Notes under the pieces: generated by a model
The model's input: only the letters and a program-made list of their open reading frames with translations
The model's database searches: none
What the model was told of the DNA's origin: nothing
Source of the DNA: Bradyrhizobium elkanii USDA 76
Lineage (GTDB): Bacteria > Pseudomonadota > Alphaproteobacteria > Rhizobiales > Xanthobacteraceae
Length of the DNA stretch: 64,000 nt
Direction of reading: 5' to 3'
Assembly: GCF_023278185.1 (NCBI RefSeq)
Contig: NZ_CP066356.1
Coordinates: 8,858,001-8,922,000, forward strand
Position numbers and translations under genes: made by a program
Part shown: in pieces, positions 7,350 through 17,675 of the stretch
How positions within the stretch are numbered: position 1 is the stretch's first letter
Layout of the letters: the number at the start of each line of letters is the position of its first letter

Positions 7350-7535
7350 CCACATGCGATTGCCCTGCCCTGGAGGGGGAGGGTCGCTGGGCATGCAGCG
7401 GAGCGGAATGCGCAGCGGGGTGGGGTGACAGTCGCTCCACCCGGATGCTGCCCGTGTTGAGAGATCACCCCACCCCGTCTCACATTTCGCTGCGCTCAAT
7501 GTGATCCGACCCTCCCCCTCCAGGGGAGGGTAAAC
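7350..7535. repeat. composite of CCTCCCC-type intergenic repeats
   Basis: GCGATTGCCCTGCCCTGGAG (7358-7377) is the reverse complement of a segment near 7180-7203. A GGTGGGGTGA/TCACCCCACC pair (about 7421-7475) and CCTCCCCCTCCAGGGGAGGG (about 7510-7529) follow. No gene is supported between 7162 and 7536; the stretch consists of nested repeats between convergent genes. Confidence 0.55.
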
Positions 7536-7536
7536 A

Positions 7537-8451
7537 TCACGCCGGCGGATTCACTGCGGAATCCGGGCGCCCAAGCTGCTGCTCGCGGACGAAGATGTAG
7601 AGGCCGGCGGCGATGATGATGGCGGCGCCGATGATGGTGGCCCAGGACGGCACGTCGCCGAACACCACGAAGCCGAAGATCACCGCCCAGACGATCATCG
7701 AATACTGGTAGGGCACCACTACGCTCGCCGGCGCGAGCTTCAGCGAACGATTGACGCAGAGCAGCGCCGCGACCGAGATGATGCCGGCCGTGAAGAACAG
7801 CACGAGGCTGCCGGCTGACGGCGTCACCCAGCCGAACGGCGAGAGCACGAGGCCGAGGATGAAGGTGCCGCCGAACTGCGACGTCGCCAGCACGATATCG
7901 GGCGTCGCGCGCAGCGAGCGCGTGATCAGCATCAGCACCGCAAACGACAGGCTGCCGCCAAGCGCGATCATCGCCGGCCAGCTGATCGTCTGCGCCGACG
8001 GCCGGAGCGCGATCAACACCCCGCAGAAGCCGACCAGGATCGCGGTCCAGCGCCGCCAGCCGATATGCTCGCCGAGCACGAGGCCCGACATCGCGGTAAC
8101 GAAGATCGGTCCGGCCAGATAGTAGGTGATGACGTCGGCGAGCGGCAGATAGACGGTCGCCAGGAAGAACGCCGCAACCTCCACCGTCGACAGCGTGACG
8201 CGCAGCAATTGCAGCCACGGGCGCTCCAGATGCAGGAAATCCGCGCGCCGCTGCCACACGATCGGCAGCAGCACGAGCAGCGCCGCGCAGGCGCGCAGCC
8301 ACAGCAATTGCCCGACCGAATAGGTGGCGACGATGAATTTGCCCATCGCGTCGCCGAACGAGAACATGAAGATCGACAGCAGCATCAAGCCGATGCCGGC
8401 GAGCCGCGCCGACCGGTCGTCGTAGGAAGACAGTTTTGCGAACAGGCTCAT
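7537..8451 (-). CDS. EamA/DMT-family transporter
   Basis: A 304-residue inner-membrane protein with about ten hydrophobic segments in two EamA repeats, the usual plan of drug/metabolite transporters. It begins MSLFAKLSSYDDRSARLAGI, and FMFSFGDAMGKFIV falls in the first span. The second half carries the matching fold with a short basic C-terminal tail (REQQLGRPDSA). The start at 8451 is the last sensible ATG; the longer upstream frame runs through a repeat. It is convergent with the GNAT gene and divergent from the MaoC gene. The substrate is not predictable. Confidence 0.88.
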   Translation of the reverse strand: MSLFAKLSSYDDRSARLAGIGLMLLSIFMFSFGDAMGKFIVATYSVGQLLWLRACAALLVLLPIVWQRRADFLHLERPWLQLLRVTLSTVEVAAFFLATVYLPLADVITYYLAGPIFVTAMSGLVLGEHIGWRRWTAILVGFCGVLIALRPSAQTISWPAMIALGGSLSFAVLMLITRSLRATPDIVLATSQFGGTFILGLVLSPFGWVTPSAGSLVLFFTAGIISVAALLCVNRSLKLAPASVVVPYQYSMIVWAVIFGFVVFGDVPSWATIIGAAIIIAAGLYIFVREQQLGRPDSAVNPPA

Positions 8452-8491
8452 GAGCAGACTTGCGCTATTGTTCCCGAGTCGTCCGGTTTTA

Positions 8492-8527
8492 AAGACGTGG
8501 ATGCCCGGGACAAGCCCGGGCATGACG
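8492..8527. repeat. half copy of intergenic repeat family D
   Basis: AAGACGTGGATGCCCGGGAC continuing to GCATGACG matches the right arm of the 7231-7319 inverted repeat almost base for base. It lies in the divergent promoter region between the EamA and MaoC genes. Confidence 0.75.
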
Positions 8528-8605
8528 AATTGAACGGATTGCCGCACCTGCGTCGCTGCGATACCGGTAGCTGATCCCGGCAACAAGAAGAGCAGGAAAC
8601 GCCGC

Positions 8606-9085
8606 ATGAGCGACTTCGACCCCACCCAGCATCGCATGGTCCCCGCGCAGCGCTGGTTCGAGGATTTCGTGCTCGGCGAGCGCTTCGTGATTCCGAGCCG
8701 GACCCAGACCTCGGCCGTGTTCGCGGCGTTCCAGACCGCCAGCGGCGACACCCATCCGATCCATTACGACGTCGAATATTGCCGCGCGCGCGGCATGCCT
8801 GATCTGCTCGCCCACGGCTTCCAGACCCTGGTGCACACCGCGCCCGGCGCCGGATTGTTTCCCTATGTCGTGGAGGAGTCGCTGATCGGCTTCCTCGAGC
8901 AATCGAGCAAGTTCCTGAAACCGGTCTATGCCGGCGATACCATCTACTCCGCGCTGGAGGTGATCGAGCTGTCGCCGGGCAAGACCACCGGCGTCGTGAC
9001 GCTGCGCTCGACCGTGCACAACCAGCGCCGCGAGCTGGTGCTGGAGGGGATGCAGAAATTCCTGGTCCGGAGACGGCCTGCTTAG
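8606..9085 (+). CDS. MaoC-like (hotdog-fold) dehydratase
   Basis: A 159-residue single hotdog domain. The hydratase motif is seen at about 46-60 as ASGDTHPIHYD, supplying the Asp and His of (R)-specific enoyl-CoA hydratases; AHGFQTLVHTAPG follows. It probably acts on an acyl-CoA thioester, but the substrate is unknown. The ATG follows AGCAGGAAACGCCGC. A weak hairpin (GGGCC at 9092-9096, GGCCC at 9104-9108) followed by AT-rich sequence may end the transcript before obgE. Confidence 0.85.
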   Translation: MSDFDPTQHRMVPAQRWFEDFVLGERFVIPSRTQTSAVFAAFQTASGDTHPIHYDVEYCRARGMPDLLAHGFQTLVHTAPGAGLFPYVVEESLIGFLEQSSKFLKPVYAGDTIYSALEVIELSPGKTTGVVTLRSTVHNQRRELVLEGMQKFLVRRRPA

Positions 9086-9174
9086 CCGCTTGGGCCGCAA
9101 AAAGGCCCGAAAATTAAGGCTTTTCGCCGAAGTCAGGGCCTTTCCGGGTTGCCGCAAAGGCCACCCTGCCCTAA

Positions 9175-10239
<1,065 letters not shown>

Positions 10240-10321
10240 ACGGCACAAGCCGCGCAACACCTGGACTTCCCAAGCCACATTGTGGCGTCTATTGCTTCCA
10301 CCTTCCTGCCAGACCGAATCC

Positions 10322-11464
10322 ATGAAACGCCCCGCGCTCAAGAACTTTCGCCGTATCGTCGTCAAGGTCGGCTCGTCGCTGCTGGTCGACTCGCAGGCCG
10401 GCGAAGTGCGCGCGTCCTGGCTTGCCGCGCTGGTCGAGGACATCGCAAAGCTGCACAAGCGAGGCTGCGAGGTCATGGTGGTGTCGTCGGGCTCGATCGC
10501 GCTCGGCCGCAGCCGCCTGAAGCTGCCGCGCGGCCCGCTGAAGCTCGAGGAGAGCCAGGCGGCCGCGGCCGTCGGCCAGATCGCGCTGGCGCGAATCTGG
10601 TCGGAGGTGCTCGGCCATCACGGCATCGGCGCCGGGCAGATCCTGGTGACGCTGCAGGACACCGAGGAGCGCCGCCGCTATCTCAACGCGCGCTCGACTA
10701 TCGCCAAGCTGCTGGAATGGGGTGCGGTGCCCGTGATCAACGAGAACGACACGGTCGCGACCACCGAGATCCGCTATGGCGACAATGATCGCCTCGCCGC
10801 CCGCGTCGCCACCATGGCGAGCGCGGATCTGCTGATCCTGCTGTCCGATATCGACGGCCTCTACACCGCGCCGCCCGCGCTCGATTCCGACGCCAGGCTG
10901 ATCCCGGTGGTCGAAAGCATCACCTCGGAGATCGAGGGGATGGCCGGCTCGGCCGGCTCGGAGCTGTCGCGCGGCGGCATGACCACCAAGATCGAGGCCG
11001 CGAAGATCGCGACCACGGCCGGCACCCATATGCTGATCGCGTCCGGCAAGATCGAGCATCCGCTTGCTGCGATCGCCGATGGCGGCCGCTGCACCTGGTT
11101 CCTGACCCCGGCCAATCCCGTCACCGCGCGCAAGCGCTGGATCGCGGGCTCGCTCGAACCGAAGGGCACGCTGACCATCGATGCCGGCGCGGTGGCGGCG
11201 CTGCGCGCCGGCAAGAGCCTGCTGCCGGCCGGCGTGATCCGGGTCGACGGCCAGTTCGCCCGCGGCGATGCCGTGGTGGTGCGCGGCCCCGACACCCATG
11301 AGATCGGCCGCGGCCTGGTCGCCTACGACGCCGAAAACGCCGAGAAGATCATGGGCCGCTCTTCGCCCGACGTGATGACCATTCTGGGCATCAGCGGCCG
11401 GTCCGAGATGATCCATCGCGACGACCTCGTGATCGGCCCGGCCGGGGCGATCCCGCCCAAGTAG
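10322..11464 (+). CDS. proB: glutamate 5-kinase
   Basis: A 380-residue enzyme phosphorylating glutamate in the first step of proline synthesis. The amino-acid kinase domain opens with [14 protein letters not shown] and holds SSGSIALGR and the conserved [12 protein letters not shown] domain occupies the last 100 or so residues ([17 protein letters not shown] onward). ATG 10322 starts MKRPALKNF; the longer frame lacks conserved sequence. It lies 80 bp after obgE and about 120 bp before proA. Confidence 0.96.
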   Translation: MKRPALKNFRRIVVKVGSSLLVDSQAGEVRASWLAALVEDIAKLHKRGCEVMVVSSGSIALGRSRLKLPRGPLKLEESQAAAAVGQIALARIWSEVLGHHGIGAGQILVTLQDTEERRRYLNARSTIAKLLEWGAVPVINENDTVATTEIRYGDNDRLAARVATMASADLLILLSDIDGLYTAPPALDSDARLIPVVESITSEIEGMAGSAGSELSRGGMTTKIEAAKIATTAGTHMLIASGKIEHPLAAIADGGRCTWFLTPANPVTARKRWIAGSLEPKGTLTIDAGAVAALRAGKSLLPAGVIRVDGQFARGDAVVVRGPDTHEIGRGLVAYDAENAEKIMGRSSPDVMTILGISGRSEMIHRDDLVIGPAGAIPPK

Positions 11465-11586
11465 GCCATTGGATAGGCCATTGGCCGAGCGGGCGGCCTG
11501 CCGCCCACCTGCCATGCCGGTTCCGCGCCTCGCCACCCTTCAATTGCCATGCTAGAACATGGCCTTAGTCCAAAGCTGGTAATTTC

Positions 11587-12879
11587 ATGAGCGCCCCCCT
11601 GAAGGCGATCGACGGCAACGCCGATCTCACCGCCCTGATGACCGACCTCGCCGCCAAGGCGCGCGCCGCCGCGCGCGTGCTCGCGCTGGCGCCGCCGGAG
11701 CAGAAGGACCGGGCGCTCGCCGCGATCGAACGCGCGATCCGCGCCAATGCGCCGGCCATCCTCGCCGCCAATGCCGAGGACGTCGCCGAGGCGCGCGCGG
11801 GCGGCATGACCTCTGCCTTCGTCGACCGCCTGACGCTGACAGAGGCGCGCGTCGCCGGCATGGCCGATGGCGTCGCCACCGTGCGCGAGATCATTGATCC
11901 GGTCGGCGCCGTCACCGAAAGCTGGCAGCGGCCGAACGGCATGACCATCGAGCGCGTCCGCGTGCCGCTCGGCGTGATCGGCGTGATCTTCGAGAGCCGG
12001 CCCAACGTCGCCGCCGACGCCGGTGTGCTGTGCCTGAAGTCCGGCAACGCGGTGATCCTGCGCGGCGGCTCGGACAGTTTCCGCTCCTGCCGCGCGATTC
12101 ATGATTGCCTGGTGCAGGGCCTGCGCGAAGCCGGCCTGCCTGAGGCCGCGATTACCCTGGTGCCGACCCGCGACCGCGCGGCCGTCGGCCTGATGCTGAC
12201 GGGATTGAACGGCGGCATCGATGTGATCGTGCCGCGTGGCGGCAAGAGTCTCGTCGCGCGCGTCGAGGCGGAGGCACGCGTGCCGGTGTTCGCGCATCTC
12301 GAGGGCGTCAACCACATTTACGTCGATGCCAGCGCCAGGCTCGATATGGCCAAGGCGGTCGTGCTGAACGCCAAGATGCGCCGTCCCGGCGTCTGCGGCG
12401 CCGTCGAGACCCTGCTGGTCGATCGCAACGCTGCCGCGACGCAGCTGAAGCCGCTGGTCGAGCTGTTGATCGATGCCGGTTGCGAGGTGCGCGGCGACGA
12501 CGTCGTGCAAAGCGCCGATGCCAGGGTGAAGCCCGCATCCGACGAGGACTGGGACACCGAATATGAGGACGCGATCATCTCGGCGAAGGTCGTCGACGGT
12601 CTCGATGAAGCGATTGCGCACATTCAGAATCACGGCTCGCACCACACCGATGCGATCGTGACGGAGGATGCCGCTGCCGCGCAAAGATTTCTCAACGAAG
12701 TCGATTCGGCGATCGTACTGCACAACGCCTCGACCCAGTTCGCCGACGGCGGCGAGTTCGGCTTCGGCGCGGAGATCGGCATTGCCACCGGCAAATTCCA
12801 CGCCCGCGGGCCTGTCGGCGCCGAGCAGCTGACGAGCTTCAAGTACCGCGTCCACGGCACCGGGCAGACGCGGCCGTGA
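11587..12879 (+). CDS. proA: gamma-glutamyl phosphate reductase
   Basis: A 430-residue aldehyde-dehydrogenase-fold enzyme that reduces glutamyl-5-phosphate with NADPH, the second proline step. Visible: [20 protein letters not shown], the [10 protein letters not shown] motif, and the catalytic Cys in [14 protein letters not shown]. The length is normal. It follows proB and precedes nadD by only a few bases, so proBA-nadD may be one transcript. Confidence 0.97.
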   Translation: MSAPLKAIDGNADLTALMTDLAAKARAAARVLALAPPEQKDRALAAIERAIRANAPAILAANAEDVAEARAGGMTSAFVDRLTLTEARVAGMADGVATVREIIDPVGAVTESWQRPNGMTIERVRVPLGVIGVIFESRPNVAADAGVLCLKSGNAVILRGGSDSFRSCRAIHDCLVQGLREAGLPEAAITLVPTRDRAAVGLMLTGLNGGIDVIVPRGGKSLVARVEAEARVPVFAHLEGVNHIYVDASARLDMAKAVVLNAKMRRPGVCGAVETLLVDRNAAATQLKPLVELLIDAGCEVRGDDVVQSADARVKPASDEDWDTEYEDAIISAKVVDGLDEAIAHIQNHGSHHTDAIVTEDAAAAQRFLNEVDSAIVLHNASTQFADGGEFGFGAEIGIATGKFHARGPVGAEQLTSFKYRVHGTGQTRP

Positions 12880-12924
12880 TCATTGTCGCACGCGCACGGT
12901 AAGCCATTGCATCAAGCATCGAGC

Positions 12925-13548
12925 GTGTCGTTATCCGCAGCCCAGGCGCTTCCGTTCTATACCAACGGCATGCGCATCGGGCTGCTTGGCGGCTCGTTCA
13001 ATCCACCGCACGCCGCACATCGCGCCATCAGCCTGTTCGCGCTCAAGCGCCTGCAGCTCGACCGCGTGTGGTGGCTGCTGACGCCGGGCAATCCGCTGAA
13101 GAACCATGATGGCCTGCACGCGCTTGCCGAGCGCGCCGAGGCCGCGCGCCGCGTTGCCGATGATCCGCGCATCGACATCAGCTGTCTCGAAGCTGTCATT
13201 GGCGTCAGCTACACTGTGGACACGATCATCCACTTGCGCCGCCGTGTCTCCGGCGTGCACTTCGTCTGGATCATGGGCGCTGACAATCTCGCGCAATTTC
13301 ATCGCTGGAAAGATTGGCGGCGCATCGCGTCCGATGTGCCGATTGCCGTGATCGACCGTCCGCCCCAAAGCTTCCGCGCCCTTGCCGCACCGGCGGCGCA
13401 GGCGCTCGCGCGCTATCGCATGCCCGAAAATCAGGCGACACGGCTGGCCGACCAGCGGGCGCCGGCCTGGGTGTTCCTGACAGGAATGAAATCCAATCTG
13501 TCTTCGACCGGACTTCGGAACCCGGACGGGAGCTGGAGAACGGCATGA
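12925..13548 (+). CDS. nadD: nicotinate-nucleotide adenylyltransferase
   Basis: NadD makes deamido-NAD from nicotinate mononucleotide and ATP. The nucleotidyltransferase signature is [11 protein letters not shown], and the ATP-contacting motif near the C terminus is SNLSSTGLR (degenerate ISSTxIR). The start is uncertain: GTG 12925 (MSLSAAQAL), TTG 12883 and ATG 12970 ([10 protein letters not shown]) are all in frame. The protein is about 193 residues from 12970 and 207 from 12925. The segment before 12970 looks coding, so I kept 12925. Confidence 0.9.
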   Translation: MSLSAAQALPFYTNGMRIGLLGGSFNPPHAAHRAISLFALKRLQLDRVWWLLTPGNPLKNHDGLHALAERAEAARRVADDPRIDISCLEAVIGVSYTVDTIIHLRRRVSGVHFVWIMGADNLAQFHRWKDWRRIASDVPIAVIDRPPQSFRALAAPAAQALARYRMPENQATRLADQRAPAWVFLTGMKSNLSSTGLRNPDGSWRTA

Positions 13549-13653
13549 AGCGCAAAAGGGTTACTGGAATATTGAAACCATTAACCCCACATGCGTAGTA
13601 TGGTGCGTGGGGCCGAGGATTCGGCACCCGCGATACAGTGAAAGGAATGGTCC

Positions 13654-14103
13654 CTGGCCACATCTGTATTGTCAAAGTCTGTTTTACCCAAGGTTCCAAA
13701 GACTGCGCGTAAAACATCGACCAAAACCGCGGCCTTGCAGGCGCAACCGGACGCCGACAAACCGGATGCCAACAAGACGCTGAGCCTGATCCTCTCCCGC
13801 CTCGAGGACGTGAAGGCGGAAGAGACGGTCACCATCGACCTTCGGGGCAAATCCGCATATTCCGACTACATGATCGTCACCACGGGCCGGGTTAACCGGC
13901 ACGTTGGCGCGATCGCGGAAAATGTGACGAAGAGCCTCAAGGAGAACGGGGTCAAGAACATCCATGTCGAGGGCTTGCCCAATTGCGACTGGGTGCTGAT
14001 CGATTCCGGCGAGGTGATCGTGCACGTGTTCAGGCCTGAGGTGCGCGAGTTCTACAATCTCGAGCGGTTGTGGACTCAGAACCCGGCGGTCGCGGCGGTC
14101 TAA
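13654..14103 (+). CDS. rsfS: ribosomal silencing factor RsfS
   Basis: RsfS binds L14 and blocks subunit joining when nutrients are short. The conserved core is visible: SAYSDYMIVTTGRVNRHVGAI, then CDWVLIDSGEVIVHVFRPEVREFYNLERLW. No ATG or GTG lies in frame upstream of the core, because a stop at 13639 closes the frame. The best Shine-Dalgarno, AAGGA at 13642-13646, is 7 bases before CTG 13654 (giving MATSVLSKSV...). TTG 13669 is the next option but has no ribosome site at a suitable distance. The N-terminal 30 residues are Lys/Thr-rich and probably disordered. It sits between nadD and rlmH, its usual place. Confidence 0.92.
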   Translation: MATSVLSKSVLPKVPKTARKTSTKTAALQAQPDADKPDANKTLSLILSRLEDVKAEETVTIDLRGKSAYSDYMIVTTGRVNRHVGAIAENVTKSLKENGVKNIHVEGLPNCDWVLIDSGEVIVHVFRPEVREFYNLERLWTQNPAVAAV

Positions 14104-14182
14104 CGGGTATCAAGCCGATGCGAATCGGCTGCGGCGCATATAGCTTGTGCGCGCGCCCTAAGGCGCGCGAGTCATAGACTTG

Positions 14183-14229
14183 ACGCGTTTTCTGCGGCAA
14201 ACCGGTTTCCAGTTTGCCGGAAAACGCGT
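14183..14229. repeat. palindromic repeat directly upstream of rlmH
   Basis: Nested inverted repeats: ACGCGTTTTC (14183-14192) with GAAAACGCGT (14220-14229), and inside them GGCAAAC (14196-14202) with GTTTGCC (14212-14218). The element ends 2 bases before the rlmH ATG, so the translation start is placed in or beside a stable hairpin. It shares the GCGTTTTC arm with family A repeats. A separate GC-rich hairpin lies at 14150-14169. Confidence 0.7.
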
Positions 14230-14231
14230 GT

Positions 14232-14714
14232 ATGCGCCTTGTCGTGATCTGCATCGGCCGTCTGAAACAGGGCCCTGAACGGGAGCTCGCCGAGCGTTAC
14301 CGCGAGCGCTTCGAGGACATCGGCCGCAAGCTCGGGTTTCGCGGCCTCGAGATCCATGAGATCGCGGAAAGCCGCGCGCGCGACACCGCCGCGCGCATTG
14401 CCGAAGAGGCTGCGGCGATCTCCGCATTGCTGCCTGAGAAGCACGCGCTGGTCGCGCTCGACGAACGCGGCAAGAGCATCGACAGCGCGAGCTTTGCCCG
14501 GCAGCTCGGCCGCTGGCGCGACGAAGGAACAGCGCATACTGTCTTCGTGATCGGCGGCGCGGACGGACTTTCGCCCGAATTGCAGCGCAAGGCTTTGTTG
14601 CGAATTGCATTCGGCTCCGCGACCTGGCCGCATCAAATGGTCCGCGTCATGCTTCTGGAACAGATTTATCGCGCCGCGACCATTTTGGCCGGCCACCCCT
14701 ATCATCGCGCGTAA
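14232..14714 (+). CDS. rlmH: 23S rRNA pseudouridine1915 N3-methyltransferase
   Basis: A 160-residue SPOUT methyltransferase acting on helix 69 of 23S rRNA in 70S ribosomes. The SAM-binding knot is seen as FVIGGADGLSPEL, and the C-terminal end (ATWPHQMVRVMLLEQIYRA) closes with HPYHRA, the conserved family terminus. ATG 14232 gives MRLVVICIGRLK. There is no clear Shine-Dalgarno apart from a GGA inside the adjacent repeat. Confidence 0.95.
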   Translation: MRLVVICIGRLKQGPERELAERYRERFEDIGRKLGFRGLEIHEIAESRARDTAARIAEEAAAISALLPEKHALVALDERGKSIDSASFARQLGRWRDEGTAHTVFVIGGADGLSPELQRKALLRIAFGSATWPHQMVRVMLLEQIYRAATILAGHPYHRA

Positions 14715-14754
14715 GGCGTGGTGACGGACAGTCGAAAGCGCTGAACTCACGCGA

Positions 14755-16161
14755 ATGCAGCACAAGCGGGACACAGCTTCGTATTCGGCTTCGCATGCCG
14801 GCGCCGCGCGCCGCCGCTGGCTGCCGGCATCGCTGCCGCTGTCGATCGCGATGTTCGCCGCCTGTCCGCTGGCCGCGGCGCATGGGCAAGCGACACCACC
14901 CGCACAACAGCCTGCGCCGCCGGCGCAGCAGGCCGCAACCGCAGAGACATCGCCCGACGCCATCAAGCAGCGCGAGCAGGAGCTCGAGGCCGCGCGCGAG
15001 CAGCAGCGCAAGGCGACCGAGCTGCAGGAGAAGCTGAAGGCCGACATCGCCGCGATCGGCCAGGACCGCAGCAAGCTCAATCAGCAGCTGATCGATATTG
15101 CCGGCCAGGTGCGCGGCGTCGAGACCCGGATCGCCGACGCCGAGGCGCGCCTGCAGCCGCTCGACGGCCGTGAGCGCGACATCCGCGCCTCGCTCGATTC
15201 ACGCCGCTCCGAGGTGATCGAGGTGCTGGCCGCGCTGCAGCGCGCCGGACGACGCACGCCGCCGGCGCTGCTGGTGCGGCCCGAGGACGCGCTGCAATCG
15301 CTCCGCACCGCGATGCTGCTCGGCGCCGTGGTGCCGGAGTTGCGGGTCCGCGCCGAGAAGCTTGCGACCGATCTCGGCGAGCTGGTGGCGCTGCGCAAGA
15401 CCATCTCGACCGAGCGCGACGCGCTGGCGGCCGACCGCGACAAGCTGAGGGAAGACCAGACCCGCCTGGCGGCGCTGGTCGACGAACGGCAGCGGCAGCA
15501 GAGCGCGGCCGAAAAGGACATGGAGGCCGAAGGCGCCCGTGCCATCGCGCTGTCGAAACAGGCCGACAATCTGCAGAGCCTGATCGCCAAGATGGAGCAG
15601 GATCTCAAGAGCGCGGCCAAGGCCGCCGCCACCGCCAGCCTCCAGGGAGCGCCGGCGACGGTTAACGGCAAGCCGAATCTGGGGGCGCTCAAGGACCCGG
15701 CCCGCATGAGCCCGGCGGTCGCTTTCGCCTCGGCCAAAGGCCTGTTCTCCTATCCCGTGAATGGCACCAAGATTCGCGAATTTGGCGGTTCCGACGGCGC
15801 GGGGGGCGTACAAAAAGGCATTTCTTTGGCAGCCAAGCCGGGCGCGCAGGTCACAACCCCGTGTGACGGCTGGGTTGTTTACGCTGGTCCTTTCCGCAGC
15901 TATGGACAACTCTTGATCCTCAATGCCGGGGGCGGGTATCATGTCCTGATCGCCGGGATGGAGCGTATTTCGGTAAACATCGGTCAGTTTGTACTTACGG
16001 GGGAGCCGGTTGCGACCATGGGGTCGACGTCCCAAGTTGCATCCATTCTCGCCACCAATGCGAGCCAGCCAGTGCTCTATGTCGAGTTCCGGAAAGACGG
16101 CACTCCAATCGATCCAGGTCCATGGTGGGCCGCAAATGAAGGCGAAAAGGTTCGCGGATGA
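14755..16161 (+). CDS. EnvC-like murein hydrolase activator (coiled coil + degenerate M23/LytM)
   Basis: A 468-residue exported protein. A signal peptide with an Ala-rich core covers about residues 20-45. A long coiled coil follows (about 65-290, repeating Glu/Arg/Gln/Ala heptads), then a LytM-type domain at about 335-455. The zinc ligands of active M23 peptidases are missing: the HxGID position reads QKGISLA and the HxH position reads YHVLIAGM. It therefore probably activates an amidase rather than cutting peptidoglycan itself, as EnvC does. The stop overlaps the ctpA start by 4 bases (ATGA), so the two are co-translated. Confidence 0.9.
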   Translation: MQHKRDTASYSASHAGAARRRWLPASLPLSIAMFAACPLAAAHGQATPPAQQPAPPAQQAATAETSPDAIKQREQELEAAREQQRKATELQEKLKADIAAIGQDRSKLNQQLIDIAGQVRGVETRIADAEARLQPLDGRERDIRASLDSRRSEVIEVLAALQRAGRRTPPALLVRPEDALQSLRTAMLLGAVVPELRVRAEKLATDLGELVALRKTISTERDALAADRDKLREDQTRLAALVDERQRQQSAAEKDMEAEGARAIALSKQADNLQSLIAKMEQDLKSAAKAAATASLQGAPATVNGKPNLGALKDPARMSPAVAFASAKGLFSYPVNGTKIREFGGSDGAGGVQKGISLAAKPGAQVTTPCDGWVVYAGPFRSYGQLLILNAGGGYHVLIAGMERISVNIGQFVLTGEPVATMGSTSQVASILATNASQPVLYVEFRKDGTPIDPGPWWAANEGEKVRG

Positions 16162-17525
16162 TGCGCAAGACTTCGGTAATTCTCCTTAGCGCCGCCACCG
16201 GCGCGGCCCTGACGCTTTTCGTCACGCAGCCCCGCGCTGTGCTGATGGGATCGAGCGCGCGCGCCGCGACGTCGGACACCTATCGCCAGCTCAATCTGTT
16301 CGGCGACGTGTTCGAGCGGGTGCGCAGCGACTATGTCGAGAAGCCCGATGACAGCAAGCTGGTCGAATCCGCGATCTCCGGCATGCTGTCCGGCCTCGAC
16401 CCACACTCGAGCTACATGGACGCCAAGAGCTTCCGCGACATGCAGGTGCAGACCCGCGGCGAGTTCGGCGGCCTCGGCATCGAAGTCACGATGGAAGACG
16501 GCCTGATCAAGGTGGTCTCGCCGATCGACGACACCCCGGCCTCGAAGGCCGGCATCATGGCCAACGACATCATCACGACCCTCGACGACGAGGCCGTGCA
16601 GGGCCTGACCCTGAACCAGGCCGTCGAGAAGATGCGTGGTCCGGTCAACACCAAGATCAAGCTGAAGATCATCCGCAAGGGCCAGGACAATCCGATCGAC
16701 GTCACGCTGGTGCGCGACAACATCCGCGTCCGCTCGGTGCGTGCGCGCGTCGAGGCCGATGACATCGCCTATATCCGCATCACCACCTTCAACGAGCAGA
16801 CCACCGAAGGCCTGAAGAAGGAGATCACCAATCTGCAGGGCCAGATCGGCGACAAGCTGAAGGGCTACGTCATCGATCTTCGCAATAACCCGGGCGGCCT
16901 GCTCGAAGAGGCGGTCACGGTGTCCGACTCCTTCCTGGAGCGCGGCGAGATCGTCTCGACCCGCGGACGCAATGCCGAGGAAACCCAGCGCCGCGCCGCC
17001 CATCCGGGCGACCTCACCAAGGGCAAGCCGGTGATCGTGCTGATCAACGGCGGCTCGGCCTCGGCCTCCGAAATCGTCGCCGGCGCGCTGCAGGACCACA
17101 AGCGGGCGACGCTGGTCGGCACCCGTTCGTTCGGCAAGGGCTCGGTGCAGACCATCATCCCGCTCGGCTCGGGCAATGGCGCGCTGCGCCTGACCACCGC
17201 GCGCTACTACACGCCGTCGGGCAAGTCGATCCAGGCCAAGGGCATCGTGCCCGACATCGAGGTGCTGCAGGACGTGCCGGAGGAGCTGAAGGCGCGCACC
17301 GACACCAAGGGCGAAGCTTCGCTGCGCGGCCATCTGAAGAACGATGGCGACGAGAAGACCGGCTCGCAGTCCTACGTCCCGCCGGACGCCAAGGACGACA
17401 AGGCGCTGAAGATGGCCGACGACCTGTTGCACGGCATCAAGTCGACCTCGAGCGCGCCAGCGGCGCCGGAGGCTGCGCGCGACAAGGCCGCGGTCGACAA
17501 GCCGGGCAACAAGGCCGCGAACTGA
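16158..17525 (+). CDS. ctpA: carboxy-terminal processing protease (S41)
   Basis: A 455-residue periplasmic serine protease with an N-terminal signal/anchor (MMRKTSVILLSAATGAALTL). A PDZ domain covers about 95-180 (FGGLGIEVTMEDGLIKVVSP). The S41 core follows, with nucleophile Ser in NGGSASASEIVAGAL and the general-base Lys in TRSFGKGSVQ. Substrates are usually cell-wall hydrolases or tagged envelope proteins. Coupled to the EnvC-like gene, it fits control of division peptidoglycan. The C-terminal tail is rich in Ala, Lys and Asp. A strong terminator follows. Confidence 0.96.
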   Translation: MMRKTSVILLSAATGAALTLFVTQPRAVLMGSSARAATSDTYRQLNLFGDVFERVRSDYVEKPDDSKLVESAISGMLSGLDPHSSYMDAKSFRDMQVQTRGEFGGLGIEVTMEDGLIKVVSPIDDTPASKAGIMANDIITTLDDEAVQGLTLNQAVEKMRGPVNTKIKLKIIRKGQDNPIDVTLVRDNIRVRSVRARVEADDIAYIRITTFNEQTTEGLKKEITNLQGQIGDKLKGYVIDLRNNPGGLLEEAVTVSDSFLERGEIVSTRGRNAEETQRRAAHPGDLTKGKPVIVLINGGSASASEIVAGALQDHKRATLVGTRSFGKGSVQTIIPLGSGNGALRLTTARYYTPSGKSIQAKGIVPDIEVLQDVPEELKARTDTKGEASLRGHLKNDGDEKTGSQSYVPPDAKDDKALKMADDLLHGIKSTSSAPAAPEAARDKAAVDKPGNKAAN

Positions 17526-17550
17526 TTTCATCCGATCGATTCGGCGAACA

Positions 17551-17580
17551 GGGCGGCCCGCGGGCCGCCCTTTCTGCTTT
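17551..17580 (+). terminator. intrinsic terminator after ctpA
   Basis: GGGCGGCCCG at 17551-17560 and CGGGCCGCCC at 17561-17570 form a perfect stem, followed by TTTCTGCTTT. Confidence 0.8.
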
Positions 17581-17675
17581 CGGTGTCCACCCGTAACCGT
17601 GCTTTGACGGGGAGGCCGGCGCGCGGGAATGCACCGCATCGTGCTATCGTTCGCGCTGTTGATTCGGGGAGGGTC

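Noticed and set aside
7162..7536. Dense inverted repeats considered as a CRISPR array or transposon ends
   Set aside because: Repeats are not regularly spaced, no cas or transposase gene is nearby, and the same elements recur singly elsewhere, as expected for intergenic palindromic repeats.
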